A stretch of 64,000 bases of DNA, from contig OU744720.1 in assembly GCA_916613615.1 (NCBI GenBank), positions 78,147,338 to 78,211,337 of the forward strand, written 5' to 3'. The number at the start of each line of letters is the position of its first letter. The stretch's first letter is position 1. The notes beneath the pieces are model-generated. The model ran no database searches. It was not told where the DNA came from and saw only the letters and a program-made list of their open reading frames with translations. A program made the translations under genes and the position numbers. The DNA is from Steromphala cineraria (lineage: Eukaryota > Mollusca > Gastropoda > Trochida > Trochidae). This document shows, piece after piece, positions 1 through 13,599 of the stretch.

Positions 1-455
1 CGCGATTTCTAATGAACCGCTCAACCTAGAATCTTCAAACTTGGTACCAGTCTTCAACTGGGGAATACGCAGACCTGAAAAGTTTTCGGTGACCTTGACC
101 TCATTTTCAAGGTCACAGTGAGGCTTTGACCAGTTTTGAAAATGTTGTTAGCGCGATATCTTATAAACCGCTCAATCTAGAATCTTCAAACTTGGTACCA
201 GTCTTCATCTGGGGAATACGCAGACCTGAAAAGTTTTCGGTGACCTTGACCTCATTTTCAAGGTCACAGCGAGGCTTTGACCAGTTTTGAAAATGTTGTT
301 AGCGCGATATCTAATGAACCGCTCAACCTAGAATTTTCAAACTTGGTACAAGTCTTCATCTGGGGAATACGCAGACCTGAAAAGTTTTCGGTGACCTTGA
401 CCTCATTTTCAAGGTCACGGCGAGAATTTGACCAGTTTTGAAAATGTTGTTAGCG
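1..455. repeat. Tandem array, three 151-bp units
   Basis: Three near-identical units start at about 2, 153 and 304, and the first bases of a fourth diverge after about 455. Anchor phrases such as 'cgctcaacctagaat' and 'cttggtaccagtctt' recur exactly 151 bp apart. Each unit carries the perfect inverted pair GTGACCTTGA / TCAAGGTCAC with an 8-bp spacer, at 89-116, 240-267 and 391-418. This repeat style is common in bivalve genomes. The array is cut by the left window edge, so its copy number is unknown. Confidence 0.93.
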
Positions 456-620
456 CCATACCTCATGAACCCATTAACCTTGAGTCTTCACGGGGGACAT
501 AGTATTCCGCTCCGTACGTCCGTCTGTAAGTTCGCCCCGCTTCTTATTAACATCAATTTGCGGCGGGGGATCTTGTCACCTTTGTGACAAATACTTGTTT
601 TATTTATATATATGCTTAGC
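456..620. repeat. Dispersed repeat tail
   Basis: The tandem array decays into 'gggggacatagt' followed by 'tccgtacgtccgtctgt' and a short GC-rich stretch. Similar tccgtccgtctgt tails end other mollusc repeats in this window, at about 27460 and, in different form, at 24960 and 49610. It is read as the degenerate end of the same interspersed element that carries the 151-bp units. Confidence 0.5.
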
Positions 621-2279
621 ATCAGAAAGAGATAACCTTAAGTTATTGAGTATGAAGATGTATACATGGTTTCTTCGTCAGAAACTTGTAGGACTAGATA
701 AGTTCTCATGCACATGACATATATGTACATAAGTTAAGCTTCCTTTTACACCAACAAATTTGTATGTCATACCTCACTGTTAAGTGTTACAGTTTTAGCA
801 GGGCATCCAAGTGACTAGGGGTTCAACTTTCAAAAACACTATTTTTAATTTTGCTTTTTTAAGTGTTTGACAGCTTCAACACGTTTTTGTTGTTCCTGTT
901 CAATAAGTCAATGTACATGTGCTAATATTTTCTCAATAAAGAATATATTGATATATAATTGATATATTGGAAATAGATGAAAGGACTTAACTGTCTTCCA
1001 TCATGTCAAAATACATTTTGCACGAGAGACAAGATGATCCCATAATAAGTTATAATACTATTTTACACATGGACAACGGGATATCTTTTGTCAGTTCTAC
1101 TGAAGTTATTTGATTGACACAAAAAAAGTGGAAAAACTTAAAGTAAGCATATGTATACATGACAATAGATCAATTGCAAGCATTTCCTAAGGAATACAAC
1201 ATAACGTATGAACCTAAAAAGGGAAGCGTGTCATAGGTTCTTCCTCGAATAATTTCTGCAACAGTTTCAACTAATTTCTAATCTGTGTAAAGTTACGTTT
1301 TCCCCCTTCATTTTTATATGTATCAGGTCATTAATAAAATGCCGTTGTTTTCATATCATTCAAATTGAAAGAATATCATCTGTCGACTTATTCAAGAAAG
1401 ACAATATTGGAGATATAAACGAACAAAATATCCAATTGTTAAATCTTTGATGTCATTGAAAACTGTTCATTGTATATCTGTACAACAGTAGGGTGAATTT
1501 TTAAATTCATATCAGTCCACAGTCGCAGTTTGACATCAAAGCCAACAAAATTGCATAAAACCACTAAGTGTTTAAGTGAGTAAACTTTGATGTTTAAATG
1601 AGCAATATGTGTAGCGGCGACATCAAAAGAATCATCATATTCTGTAATAATAAGACATGACGTCTGTCACAAACCTGTTCACCTGAAATCCAGAATACAG
1701 AATGAAAGGCATGAAGGTGACATTTGACCATTTTAACCAAAAACCAGTTCGCGTGTAGTGTCGCTACATTGGATTTACAATACAGTACACACAAAAAGAA
1801 AAAAACCGATTTAGGAATGATAGTAAAATTTTTAAATCACAGCAGAAATGAATGATTAACTACTTTAATGATAAGTGCTAGTGATTTGTGTTGTGTGTTG
1901 AATCTTTCCTTTACAGGTAATTTCAATGCTCTTAATAAATGTTTGTTTGGCTTTCATTTTCATATACGAACTACGATAGCCTTAAACATTCATGCCATAA
2001 TTAACCATAATACTAATGAATTCCAAACAGGTACACTTGATATTTCAAAGTCCTAACTAATTTGATCAGATTCTTTTTTTCCTCCAGCACCATGGTCGTG
2101 AAAAAAATCAGAATATTATTTAGGTGGAGCTATTTATCTTTTAAGTATTAGAAATGGATTGAAACCAGTTCGAACCTTTGTTTCTACTACTTTCGTCGTG
2201 CCATACAAAACGACCCATTTTTTTCTCTAAATAAAGTCATCACCACGATTCAGCATCTGACTTTCTGAATAAAACAACA
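621..2279. other. AT-rich intergenic, nothing recognised
   Basis: AT-rich DNA with short chance reading frames only. No domain, splice-flanked exon or TIR pair was seen. Confidence 0.6.
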
Positions 2280-2800
2280 TGACAAGTAAGGTTTCCCTGC
2301 ATGCTCCTAATGTGAACTTGTCAATGCAGTCAGAAATGTTTACTTGGACTTGTCATGATCTGTATCTCCTCCAGTTGAAAAGTCAAGATTTTGAAAGCAC
2401 TAATGGAGTTATACTGAGAGAATGGCACTTTACTGACATGACTGATTTGCTTTTTAGTAATGCCCTTCAGCTGGACACATTTTTATTTGAAACTAACACT
2501 TTAAACACATAACAATAATGAAAACTAACCAAGGTTCATAACGCCAAACACGAAAGTGCTACAGCAAACTTGGATTCCAGCTACTGCATTGGCAAAAGAC
2601 CTTTAGAGTAGAGTGTTTTATTATAGAAATAAAACAATTCACCCACATAGCCAAACATGCCAGCATCAGCATCGTCCTATTGATAACATGCTTATTTTGT
2701 CAAATCCTGATATCACTTGAAATGATGAAATACGCACTTCTACAAAACATCCAATTATCTGAACAAAGGCTTATAATTTCAACCAAAAATAACAGGGTCC
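2280..2800. repeat. Segmental duplication block A, copy 1
   Basis: This stretch matches 11035-11560 in the same orientation. Shared phrases include 'ctaatgtgaacttgtcaat', 'cactaatgg(a/g)gttata' and 'cttattttgtca'. The match is diverged, with many small indels, and no conserved reading frame is kept between the copies. It is read as an old noncoding duplication. Confidence 0.65.
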
Positions 2801-3464
2801 TTATTTGATATGTTAAAATTCATATAAAAATGGCTTTTAAATATCTCATAAAGTCTGAATGGTTTAGTTCTGAGAAAAACCTTTTAAATCGAGTTTTTTA
2901 AAATAGTTTACATAGGAGTAAGTTCATTTCCAATAGTCATCTGTTGATAGGAAATGTGTGATTGTGATGTTTTGTGAAAAGCAGTTATTCATACTTTAGA
3001 GGGAGACAAATGGAATACTCATTTGTAACTCTGTATTTAGGGAAAATTGCCTCTTACATATGGTAAACATGTTTTGTGTCTGACATATCTCGTTTCTTGC
3101 GATAATTGCATGTAGAACTTGAGATTGCTTTCAAGTTAGTGTTATTTTCTGTCTGGAAACCTTTGACATGGATAATATTGACTTTTTGGAAAGCACTTAT
3201 CGATGCATCAAATTGTTGACTCAGACATCAATGACATTGAGATGTCCCTTTCTAGAAATTCTTGGATAAGGCAGTAACCAAGCATCACAAACGAGCTCGA
3301 AATAAAGTCGTTATGTGTACTACATAATTTAGGGTTTGTGAAACTTCTTGTAATTTGGAAGCGTCAAAACTGTAATTGTGATATCAAACTGACAAAAATA
3401 GCATTAATAAAGAGGTTTAAGTTTATATTCCTATTCTCTTTATGTTCATTTTTTTAACAAACAT
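2801..3464. other. AT-rich intergenic, nothing recognised
   Basis: No gene, TIR or tandem structure was seen here. Confidence 0.55.
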
Positions 3465-4315
3465 TTGATCATCGGTGACAATATCTCAACAAACTTTTGC
3501 GGGATAATAAACAGATTCATGCAGGAATCAGTGATGATTCTTTTAGTTTCATGTAAATGTTGACACACCGGTCAAGGAATGGTAAGGAGCACCAAAGTAT
3601 TAGGAATAGTATTCATGTTGTAGGAAAAGTTACTATATGTCAAATTGTTTGAATGATGGCACTGTTATGCATCAAAATGACATTGCCTCAGGCAGATGGA
3701 CCATGGTTATGACATTTAACCTTTTTATAAAACCCATTGAAAAATTGCCTGACAAATGCCCAGGAAACGTAAATATACATATAACTAACAAGTACGACAA
3801 AGCCCTACATGATGTCATGAAAATCTAATTGCGCATGCTGGGTCTCTACATCCGAAGATTTCTGTGAGTTAATCCCAAATTAATTAATGTGTGATAAATA
3901 TTTGTTATTCAATATTCGTTGAATAAATTCTTGTCATCGGTTTCGATATTACATTAAACTTTTGTGAGGACAGACCATTAACAGATTCAGGAAGGAAAAC
4001 AGTGAAGAATGTGTTTTTATGTAAATGGTGAATCAAAGGTATGGCAAAGTACGGAGCGCCAGAATATCATAAATTGATTCATGTTGAAGAAAAAGTTGCT
4101 ATATGTCAAACTATTATGAATAATGCAACTTGGAAATGAAATTTGGAAGTTATAAATTGCAATTTAGGATATGGCATTAAATTTACTTTGGTGCTGACTG
4201 GATTGACAATGGTTGTGACATTAACAAAATTTCCTTATACATCCTTTTTTAAAACCGGCGACACATGTCAGGACTAACTCATACATAAAATCATGAAATT
4301 GTAATGGCACATGCT
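3465..4315. repeat. Diverged local tandem duplication (two ~380-bp copies)
   Basis: 3465-3835 and 3935-4315 are the same sequence in direct orientation, offset by about 470 bp. Shared phrases are 'taaacagattca(t/g)g', 'ttcatgttg(t/a)(a)gaaaaagt', 'tatatgtcaaa', 'gacaatggttgtgaca' against 'gaccatggttatgaca', and 'catgctg' near the ends. Neither copy keeps a reading frame, so it looks like a noncoding tandem duplication. Confidence 0.7.
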
Positions 4316-4375
4316 GAAGATGCTTAGATTTTACACGAAAACGAAAGCAGCTCATATGTATTTAACCTTGTATAT

Positions 4376-4735
4376 CAATCTAAGTAAACCTAGCCTCAAT
4401 AATACTCGCGTCATTCCTTTATTGAGTCTTATCACGATGCAGTAGCAGGTCGCATCTGTCGACCTTTCGCCGACCTATGACCCTCTAAAGTTATATGTGC
4501 GACGATCTGAATAAATTTAGATCAACAGATTTTTTATTTTGGCATAACAGTATGACCAAATATAAAACCTGTTGTTCTAAATCTCTTAAGATTGTATGTG
4601 CGAATGCATAATATTGCGGCTTTGGTAAGACAATCCCTGATTGGTCAATTTGATGGATCGGCTGACGCGACCTGCTCAACATCTTGCTAGACACAATATT
4701 GGAGTGTAGCGAGTATTATTGTGGCTAGGTTTACT
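4376..4735. mobile_element. MITE family 1 (CAGTCTAAGT TIR), copy 1, old
   Basis: The left end reads CAATCTAAGTAAACCTAGCC. The right end reads GGCTAGGTTTACT and then degrades. Inside is an inverted pair around a region with 'gtcgacctttcgccgacc' and 'ggctgacgcgacc', which matches the interior of the better copy at 22918-23180 in reverse orientation. There is no transposase. It is the most decayed of three copies, and its right boundary is uncertain. Confidence 0.75.
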
Positions 4736-6529
4736 ATGAATATATCAAAACTTAATAAATCGCTATTTCTTAATAACATACATGTACTTTGCTGAAAATG
4801 AGTTCCTTGAGATAATAATTAACAATTAAGTTAAAAACATTTGAATCGGAATATTGCGGAATACTCATGTCAGTTTACTACAAAATGTAGTTATTAGTTT
4901 TTCTTATAAAAACAAGCAAATTACTGAACGATGTTTCACTAGTTCACTGCCTGACCCTGCAGCAGGAAACACACAAAATTTCAATCTTTGAGCTTCTGTT
5001 CTCCCATTCTTTCATTAAACCTACCTACCTACCACCAACCCACCGATTCAATACAAGTTACCCTAGTTATGATTAATGTCTTCATTTGGTCGTGTTATTT
5101 TGTAAATAAACAGACTTGTCTAACCCCTCATTGATTGTAAATCAAATTGTGTATATAACCAAGGGTTATATATTGTTCTCTTTCCCGAAATGAGGTTTTT
5201 GATTGATATCTCATTGTTGTTGCAATTTCTGTTTTGAACGAAGACAAATATATACTTATGATCAAAGACGAAATGAAAATAAATATTGACTGTTTCTACT
5301 GTACTACAGTCAATAAAGCTCTGCATTGAACCAACTTCAAGAAACTGGTTGCGTGTTGTGATTGCATGCCTGGTCATTAATCAAATGCACCTCGTCTTAT
5401 GATTGTGCAAACATCAAGTCTTAAACCTCTCATTGATTTCTCAAATTTAGACACATACCAAAGAAGAAGAAATGCAATTATAAGGTCTATTTAGTTGGAA
5501 TTCGTTTTGACAGTCTCATAAATTATATTACAATTTTGTGTTTAAGGAGTGTAAACTGTTTTCTTAATTTTCTGAAGAGTTGTTTGCAATACTTATGTAT
5601 GTCTCAATAATTTTCTTTATGGGTCAAAATATTTCATGAAACCTTTGAAATGTGTCTATACAAAGATGAAGAGAGGGTTACTTTTCTTTGCAATCAAATG
5701 GTGTTTACGTGTTCACTAATAATAGTTAACAACATGCTGTATTAATTCTCATAATGAAATGTCAAATAATTGTCTAAGTGCAAGGTAGAGAGAGCTTTTT
5801 CCGTTTTCCATTTCAGTATTTTGGATTTGGTTTAGGTTACAAGCATTGGACATCTTCCTTGCCTATTCAATATTTGGTTGTTACATTTAATTCAAAGTCG
5901 ATCGCTTAGCGTGAGGCTTTAGATGGATAATTCAGAGCAATTATAAATCTCTAACATGTATGTTGCTGATTTCTGGACAGAGTATTTTTATCTCCATTCT
6001 ACGATAACAACGAGTTACAATATTTTGTGGGTGTGCTGTATCTTAATGCCCTTGCACAGTTTCCACAGACCGACATTCATACGCTGTACATATGTGGGAA
6101 TCTGGAATGACAAGACTTGCAGCCGCCAAAATATCCAAACGATTTAAAGGGATCTCAATCCATTCACAGGAAGTTAGTTTTTTGCAACCATTGTCAGCGT
6201 TTAGAATCTCTACTGCAAATATTTACAAACTTGACCAAAATGGAATACTTGCTTGGCTGAATGGAGTAGAATCAACAAGGTATATCAAGTCTAGAATAAA
6301 CATATCATCTGTATGATACCATTCTTAAAGGCTTTCTCTGACAAGTGCAAAGTGTCCATTACCAGTATACATGTAATCTATAAATTCACATTTAATCTGT
6401 CACAACTATTTGAATCTGTTTCTGATATATGTTTGGTGAACTTTCTTTTTGAAATGATAGAAATGGATGAATGCTTCATTTCGAGTAACCGTTTCTATAG
6501 GACTGTCATATAATAACCGAGGCTTGAGA
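4736..6529. other. AT-rich intergenic, nothing recognised
   Basis: A short 'cctacctacctacc' run lies near 5020. Otherwise there are only chance reading frames and no repeat partner was noticed. Confidence 0.5.
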
Positions 6530-7650
6530 GTTTGCAATGGAGAGTTTTCATGTCTGATGGATGACTAGTCGGTAATGAAGAATTTCAGTGCTCCCGGGGA
6601 ATTCCTAGTTCATTCTTGCTGGGGAGTCACAAAACTGAATATATATAACAGTTACCAGTAGTCTCCAACGTTCCAAATGCATTGACAAAAATACTAAACA
6701 TTATCTTTATTCTTAGTGTTCATTGTTTTATTGTTGATTATAAACATAATTTAGTTGGTCTTTGGAGATTCCAAAGTCATTACCGTGAAAATATCTCCCA
6801 ATCCTACTTTGTTTATGATTGTACATGTAAAACGGTTGCATCTCCATATTGCTGTATGTGACCAAAATGCAACTCGACTGGGACCACTGAAGTAAACTGC
6901 ATGCTACAAGGACAGTGGACAGTGAACAATTACATACACAACAAGCCACAAACACACTCAGATCAAAACACACCATTTATTGCACTCCTCAACTCCTTGG
7001 TTTTGTCCATGAACGTTCTAAGAGCGTTTTTCAACACTCAGACAAAATTAATTATAGACAAACGCTTTGTGTTGAAACCTAACTATCAGTGTATCTTCCT
7101 TCCCTTTAACACAAGTATACTTGTTGGTGCTACTTATATTGATTTCTGTATACTCTCTACTGAAGTTCAGGATCTGGCATGACACTTACTTCTTCAGACC
7201 TTCTTATTGTCTTCAAACGAAATACATAAAGATGCATGCATAAAGATAATACATCAATTATATGTTTTGCAGCATCTAATTTAATCGCTGAAGTAACAAA
7301 GGGATGTCACAAATTACAAGAGTACATGTAGGTGTGCACAAATTGAAAAAAATATATTGTCAATACCTGAACCAACATTTCTAAATATATATTTTCCATT
7401 TTGGATTGAATACATCTTCCATTATTCATCATTAAAGATTATTTGAAATGTCTCAGTTCCTCTGTTTAGCAAACAAAACGGGCGACTAAAGGCTATGTTG
7501 AGAAAATAATATTGTAAATTTTCAACTTTGTCAACTTTGTTTTTTTAGAAAAACTTACATAATTTTATGTTTACCGCTAGGAATACCGTTGATTGCTTTG
7601 TCTCTGTGTAACATGATAATATACACAGAATCAAAAGTTAAGCACCATGT
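6530..7650. repeat. Segmental duplication block B, copy 1
   Basis: The stretch is collinear with 18255-19160. Shared landmarks in order are 'catgtctgat(g/t)gatga', 'tcattac(c/t)gtgaaaatat', 'cactc(a/t)cagatc(a/g)a', '(a)caaaat(t/c)aattatagac' and 'ggctatgttgaga'. The similarity is obvious by eye but interrupted by indels, and no frame is conserved between the copies. Confidence 0.75.
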
Positions 7651-10600
7651 TAATTTTTACGTTAAGGCTTGTCTGATGAGTATGATTATAAAAGTAATTT
7701 ATTTCCTAATAGAATAATTAATCATTCCAGTAATATAACATTCTACGTCTTTTGGATATTTGCCTTTATAAAATTCTGAATATGAAAGTCAAGATATATA
7801 ATCCTTTCTGTGAAATGAACCGAACATACTTTTTGTAACAGCATTTCAACAACCATTTATGGTTATATGAACCTTTAAAACTTCTTATTCTAGAAAGTAA
7901 ATGATTGAGGAAACGTTTACTAATGACTCAATATTTTCAGTGTTCAAAGTAAATCAGTGTAAATCAGAGATAATTGTTTAATAAACGGGTTTCAAACGAC
8001 CGACAGTAACCAATAAGTCTTTATAAATCGCATGATCATGACTCTCTATCAATACATGATGAAAAAGGAGAAATTTCAACAGTATGTTTGTTTCCTAGTA
8101 GGCATCATCAACAATGTTGAGAAACTAGTCATAGATTCAGTTTTCAATGTTGTCAAGTTTTGTGTTTATAAGCAATTTACCAACTTTGAAGACGCATCAT
8201 CAGTAGCTAGCAGCTAGCGGACAAAGTGGTATTAACGGTAGCCAAAGGTAATAAACACTGATTAGCCAAGCTTTTCATTATTTCTAATACTTGAACAGAA
8301 TTTTTACTGTAGTCATACTTTCAAATCAAATAGGTAGCCCTTGCAGTTATGTATAACATGATTGTTTATGATGTATAGATTTTATGTAATGTGATCTCAA
8401 TTTTTTAGATACTTATACACTTGTAGAGCTTCTTTCTGACTTATCAATTCTTTTGTCATGTAGCAGTTTTACACTTCGTATGTGTTCAGTAATAATCTTC
8501 TCCTGCTTGTTTATATCTATTTTTTCGATCCAGCAATACTTTATTTCAGGAAGTTGTCTATTAGACCATCAATACTCAAGTTAGATTATCATTTAGTATT
8601 AAAACACTTATTATATTGCTAATAATTACACTTTCTATTGACCTGCAATCAATAATGAAACATTTCACACTGTTAAGGTAGTTGAGGAATGTCAGGAATT
8701 TCAAGATGGGTTTGCTAAGATAAAAAGAAATTTATAATATATATAAACAAAAAAATTCAAAGAAGCCATAATTGAATAAACTTTAGAGCAAACCGTAACT
8801 TTTCAAACTAAAAGCGAACAGATGTTCATTGATTAAAAGACAGATCAAAAGGTGAAAGGGATAGATTAGTTCTAAATGCCAAGTCGTTGTTCAAGAAAAC
8901 GTAGTTGGCAGTTTGTGCAACAAAAGACAAAAATTGTCATTGATATTTCATTAACTTTTGCTTCCAATTTGATCTTTATCTCAAACCTAGTTGAAACAAA
9001 ATTCATTAAGAAAATCTAAAATCGTTACAGAAACTGAATTCGGAAGGATATGCTGATTGTAAGGGATTTGCTTTTGAACAAAACCTTCATTGATTATTCT
9101 CTTATTGTAAAAGGAATGTGACTCGGAATTCTCAAATGTTAGAACAACTTATCAATATTAATTAAACTCTAAAGACTCCCACACAAGTTTTTCTTCATTT
9201 TCGCTTAAAATTATTTTTCATTGCTTTGTGATAAATGCATGCATACAAACCACAAATGTAATACTCTTCTTTCAATTTGTAACGTTTGTTTTCATTTATA
9301 TGAAATCCTGTGTTTTACCTTGCGTTTGATATAATGGTTTATAATTTGTGAAAGTGAAAGTTCTGAAAATACATTATTTTTAACTAATATAATTTATGTG
9401 TTGAAGAACATTTTAAGAAAAAAATCAGAAAACGTGATATTTCCCCTTTATTATCTCGAATATTTTTTTTTACAAAAACAGGGGAATCACTAATGCTATC
9501 AATTACTGTAATAAATTCAGTAACGACTATTAAGACATATTTACCTTTGAGAAAATAAGCACATTGTTAGATTCTAGGACTCAACTGTCGTATGATACAA
9601 ATCAACATTTGGTAGAAACAAAATCCTCCGACTTCTTTGATACTTTGCAAGCAATTATTGAAACGTTAACAATGTGTATTTTTCTATTTACTTGCAAAAG
9701 TAACTGAAACCTTCGATAATAGGTTATTGGTGGTATAATTCTGTACACATTGCAATAATCAAAGAGTGTCACCATTTTAAACCTCTTTAACTCAGGAATA
9801 GAATAGGATTGGTATGACAAATGTCTACTGTTTTGTACAATCTATTGGTCTCTCTTGTATGATTGAGTGAAAATCGTGAAATCAACATTAAACAAGAAAG
9901 ATCATGTGTTTTAAAATCAAAACAAATAAGCATTGTTATGCTTATACATGTAGTTGTTCGTCTCCAGATTAATCATAAGGAATGTCTAAACCCATGCAAA
10001 GCTCACTTCGACTAACCCCCTTATATTAGAAGGAACTATTCAGAGTCAAATTCATTCCATTTAAGCTGGCAAACTCACTGACACCTTACTGTTCCGATTC
10101 CCTCTTACTTTATCATTATATCACTCTATGTAATATTACCCCTGGGACATTTTATCCAAATTAATTGTACTCTCATCACCGGCCAGTGATTTTACCAAGC
10201 TTATCTATACATTACCTGGCCCGAAGAGCCTCATTAAATACATCTAGCAGAATAAATGTAACAATCGCAACAACCTTGTTAACCTGTATTTTGCAATGAA
10301 GTGTTGGCTTACTAGACTTAATCTCAATACAGTTTTTTTGACACTATTTTAAGATACAAACAAACTGCTTGAAATATCACCTTGACTCCATAATCTCATC
10401 TTGTAAACAATGTCAGCAAAGAATCAGAGAATAATTCAAGGAGGGAAGACAGTTGATTCGTCCTGGTGGTCGATTTAACCCTAAGCTAGAACTCGTCATC
10501 TTGTTGATCCTAGCGTGAACTAAGTCTTACATTCAAGTGAAGAAAAATCAGATGGCATGAATTTAAAGAAATATCGAATGCAAGATGTCATGAATTTCAA

Positions 10601-11034
10601 TAAGGAAAACATCTGATTATCGAATTCTACATGTTTTCAATGTAAGGAAGCGAAATAAATTCTTATATCAATTTCTGAAATGTTTATAGATCATATGTAG
10701 CAGTTTTGAAACACCACATATGTCAAAAACCTTTAGAAACAATTGGTCAAATTATTGCAGCGGATGTGAGTACCATGCGAGAATTCTCGTATGGCATGTT
10801 CTACATGATTATTAACAACATTGCTGTAGTAATAACTACTGTATAATACTCTTGTTTTAGTGTCTTATGTCTTAGTTGAGAAACATAATATCTTAATATA
10901 CATATATATTGAAAGGCAAAAAGTTGTCATTTTGACATTTTGAACAATAATCATGCGGATGTGATTTGCATGTAAATATGAACACTTAGCAAAGGAAGTA
11001 AACATTTCTGCATGAACTAATCTGACAACTACAT
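7651..11034. other. AT-rich intergenic, nothing recognised
   Basis: About 3.4 kb with no convincing gene, TIR element or tandem array. Reading frames are under 75 codons, none with a recognisable domain. Confidence 0.5.
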
Positions 11035-11560
11035 GTTCCCTGCATGTCCCTAATGTGAACTTGTCAATCCAGTCAAGAAGATTTATGAAAACTGATCATG
11101 AGGAATGTCACTTTGAGTTTTACTGCTCAAGAGTTGAAAAACACTAATGGGGTTATATTGAGTTCATGACAATTTATTGGCATGCCTGATTTTTTTCCGG
11201 TAATGGTCTTAGACTGAAAATATTTTTTTTTATATAAACACATTAAGACAAAACAAGGAAATTAACAAAGTGACACCGTCAAAAAGTCCAAAGAATCATA
11301 ACTAAAATATCACAAAATCTGCTCTTGCAAAATATCGCGGTATATAAGTCATAAAGACACGTTTTTTGATTGAAAGGTAAATTGCATCTGACAGAAGTAG
11401 TTATCGGATCATCTATTCTTTGGTTTTAACCAAACGGCATACACAGGTTACCATGTCCTTATTTTGTCACCTTGTGTGAAATTGGCGAATATATATATGA
11501 TTTGGAAGTTTCAAGAATTATTTTTAACAAAGTCCTTGTCTTCTAGCTGTGCTATCTTTA
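11035..11560. repeat. Segmental duplication block A, copy 2
   Basis: Direct-orientation partner of 2280-2800. The best-preserved part is 11035-11260, from the 'tgaacttgtcaat' motif to the 'acacattaaga' stretch. Confidence 0.65.
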
Positions 11561-13599
11561 TGTAAAGGTCCAGTTACGAAGACAAGGTATTGGTGTTTGC
11601 AGATAAAATCACAGGATAAAAAAGATATAAAAATATTTAAAAAATCGAAATTGAAACATATCTAACCCTCAATGATCATTAACTCGACCAAGTAGTTTTA
11701 TTTGACAGTTACACGACTCAGAAAAGATTCTTGATTAAAGATTTTAAAGAAATCTAAAAAGAATTACAAATGAAAAGCACACATTGTATCATCGCATAGT
11801 GCCCTTAAATTTGATAAAAAATGTGACATGTCATGTGAAAAAGATAAAGATATTTTTCCCATGCAGTTCAACACTTTCTTGCATTAAAAACACCAAAACG
11901 ATAAACCTAAACTGAAATGTATAAACCCAAGAGAAACCCAAAGTATGACATATATGAGACATTTTAATCCATATGATAATTCATATTAATACAAATAGAC
12001 AAAACAGAAATTGATGATATTCATCCAGGTCGTACATGAGTGTTAATCAGTTTGTCTTTTAGTCACATTCCGAATGTCTTTATAGTCTAAAGGTTAGCTT
12101 ATTTTACCAGAAACCTGCAGATTACCAGTTCGACCCAAATGATTTGCCTAAAGCATTGCTATTGTCAAAATATTTATATACTGTGGCCAGAATAACCTTC
12201 ACTGGGATTTGAAAAGGATCAATTGAATCACGTGACAGGATACATTTTTTAAGATCCATATGTGATTAGTTGAACTTTGGCCTTTAATCCTAGACAGACT
12301 TCATAACAGGCATTTTCAAAACAGAAAACCTTATATAATGTATTGTTATCACACTATCCTATCAGGGAGTTTGTTGAAGGGGTTCTCTTGATTTCATGTT
12401 AACCCCTTTGAAGTATAGCAAATTAAATTAAATTTGACACTTTCAACTCAACCAAAGTCGAAAACAAACCAAATATAAACTTCACCTTGAACAAAAATAC
12501 TGCTGCTCTCAGTGCTGAGTTGCATGTTGGGTCGGCAATTACAAGCCTCTGGTGTAAAAACTGTGTAAACCTCCAGTCTCATCAATTTCACGAAATTCAG
12601 ACTAACAACAGGGGAAGTGCAATGATATGGTCGATTTATTTGGCACCTCATCTTGTCAGTCTCACAAATCATATTTTTTCTTTTTTCGTTTTAGAAGTGT
12701 TAAGTGTTCCCTGTTTAAACTATGCAAGAGCTGTTTCAATGGTTAATGTCACCAGTCAATGTAATCTGTTTCAATGATTTCTGTTAAGGATAAAAAACAT
12801 TTTACGTAATTAAAAAAACATTGTCCAAACAGATGGATGAGAAGGAGAGTTATGTTTTCTTGCTAAGCAATTAGATAAACAAAATGATTTATCATCTTTT
12901 AAGTTTAAACGAGTAAACTAGAACCAGACTGATAATTTAAACCCTTCCCTGTGGATTCTGATAATTAAAAGTATAAAAAAAGCTTTAGTTTCTTTAAAAA
13001 TACATTTTAGAAAGTTAGAAAGAAAAAAAAAATTCATCATTTTGCACAATTAGCATAAGTTTAATCGATGGTTGCTACATGCAAAATAGAAAACAGATAC
13101 AGAATTAATGAATGAAACAAATAAAAGTAAAATTCATGTCAAGCTAAATAACCATCAGGATGCAAAGAGGGAACATACATGTATAACAGACAGAAATTCT
13201 AGAGAAATTACAGAAACTCTGAAAAACTAAAAACTAATTTAAGTGAGTTATCAAATAATATGTGAATAATGTTTTGTTATCATTGTTTAAAAGTAAAGAA
13301 TACAATTTGGGTAAGACGTAATATGTCCTGTTTAGTTTAAATTGGTTTTTGAAAAAAATGTTTTTAGCGGCAAAACATCTCAGATAGTGTTTGAAACATT
13401 ATTTGGTTCCGATATCCTTGAGAACATCGGATTAAATAATGAACAGGAATACATCCTTCTTCTGTCATTGGCCTTAAAACATATCAAAATATCTTCTCGG
13501 TTATATTTGTTCTAAAATTCGTACATCTAAACGGAAATGTTGTTTCAATAATCTAATATTATATGATGTAATCAATTAAATTGCAACTTGCCATTTTGC
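11561..13599. other. AT-rich intergenic
   Basis: Contains the tRNA-like remnant at 12075-12145 and short poly-A runs near 12940-13035. No gene was recognised. Confidence 0.5.
12075..12145 (+). repeat. tRNA-derived remnant (SINE head or pseudo-tRNA)
   Basis: 'tatagtctaaaggttagc' resembles an RNA polymerase III A box of the tRNA-Asp/Glu type. It is followed about 30 nt later by 'cagttcgaccca', which resembles a degenerate B box (GGTTCGAnnCC). The arms do not pair well enough for a functional tRNA, so a SINE or pseudo-tRNA relic is more likely. Confidence 0.35.
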
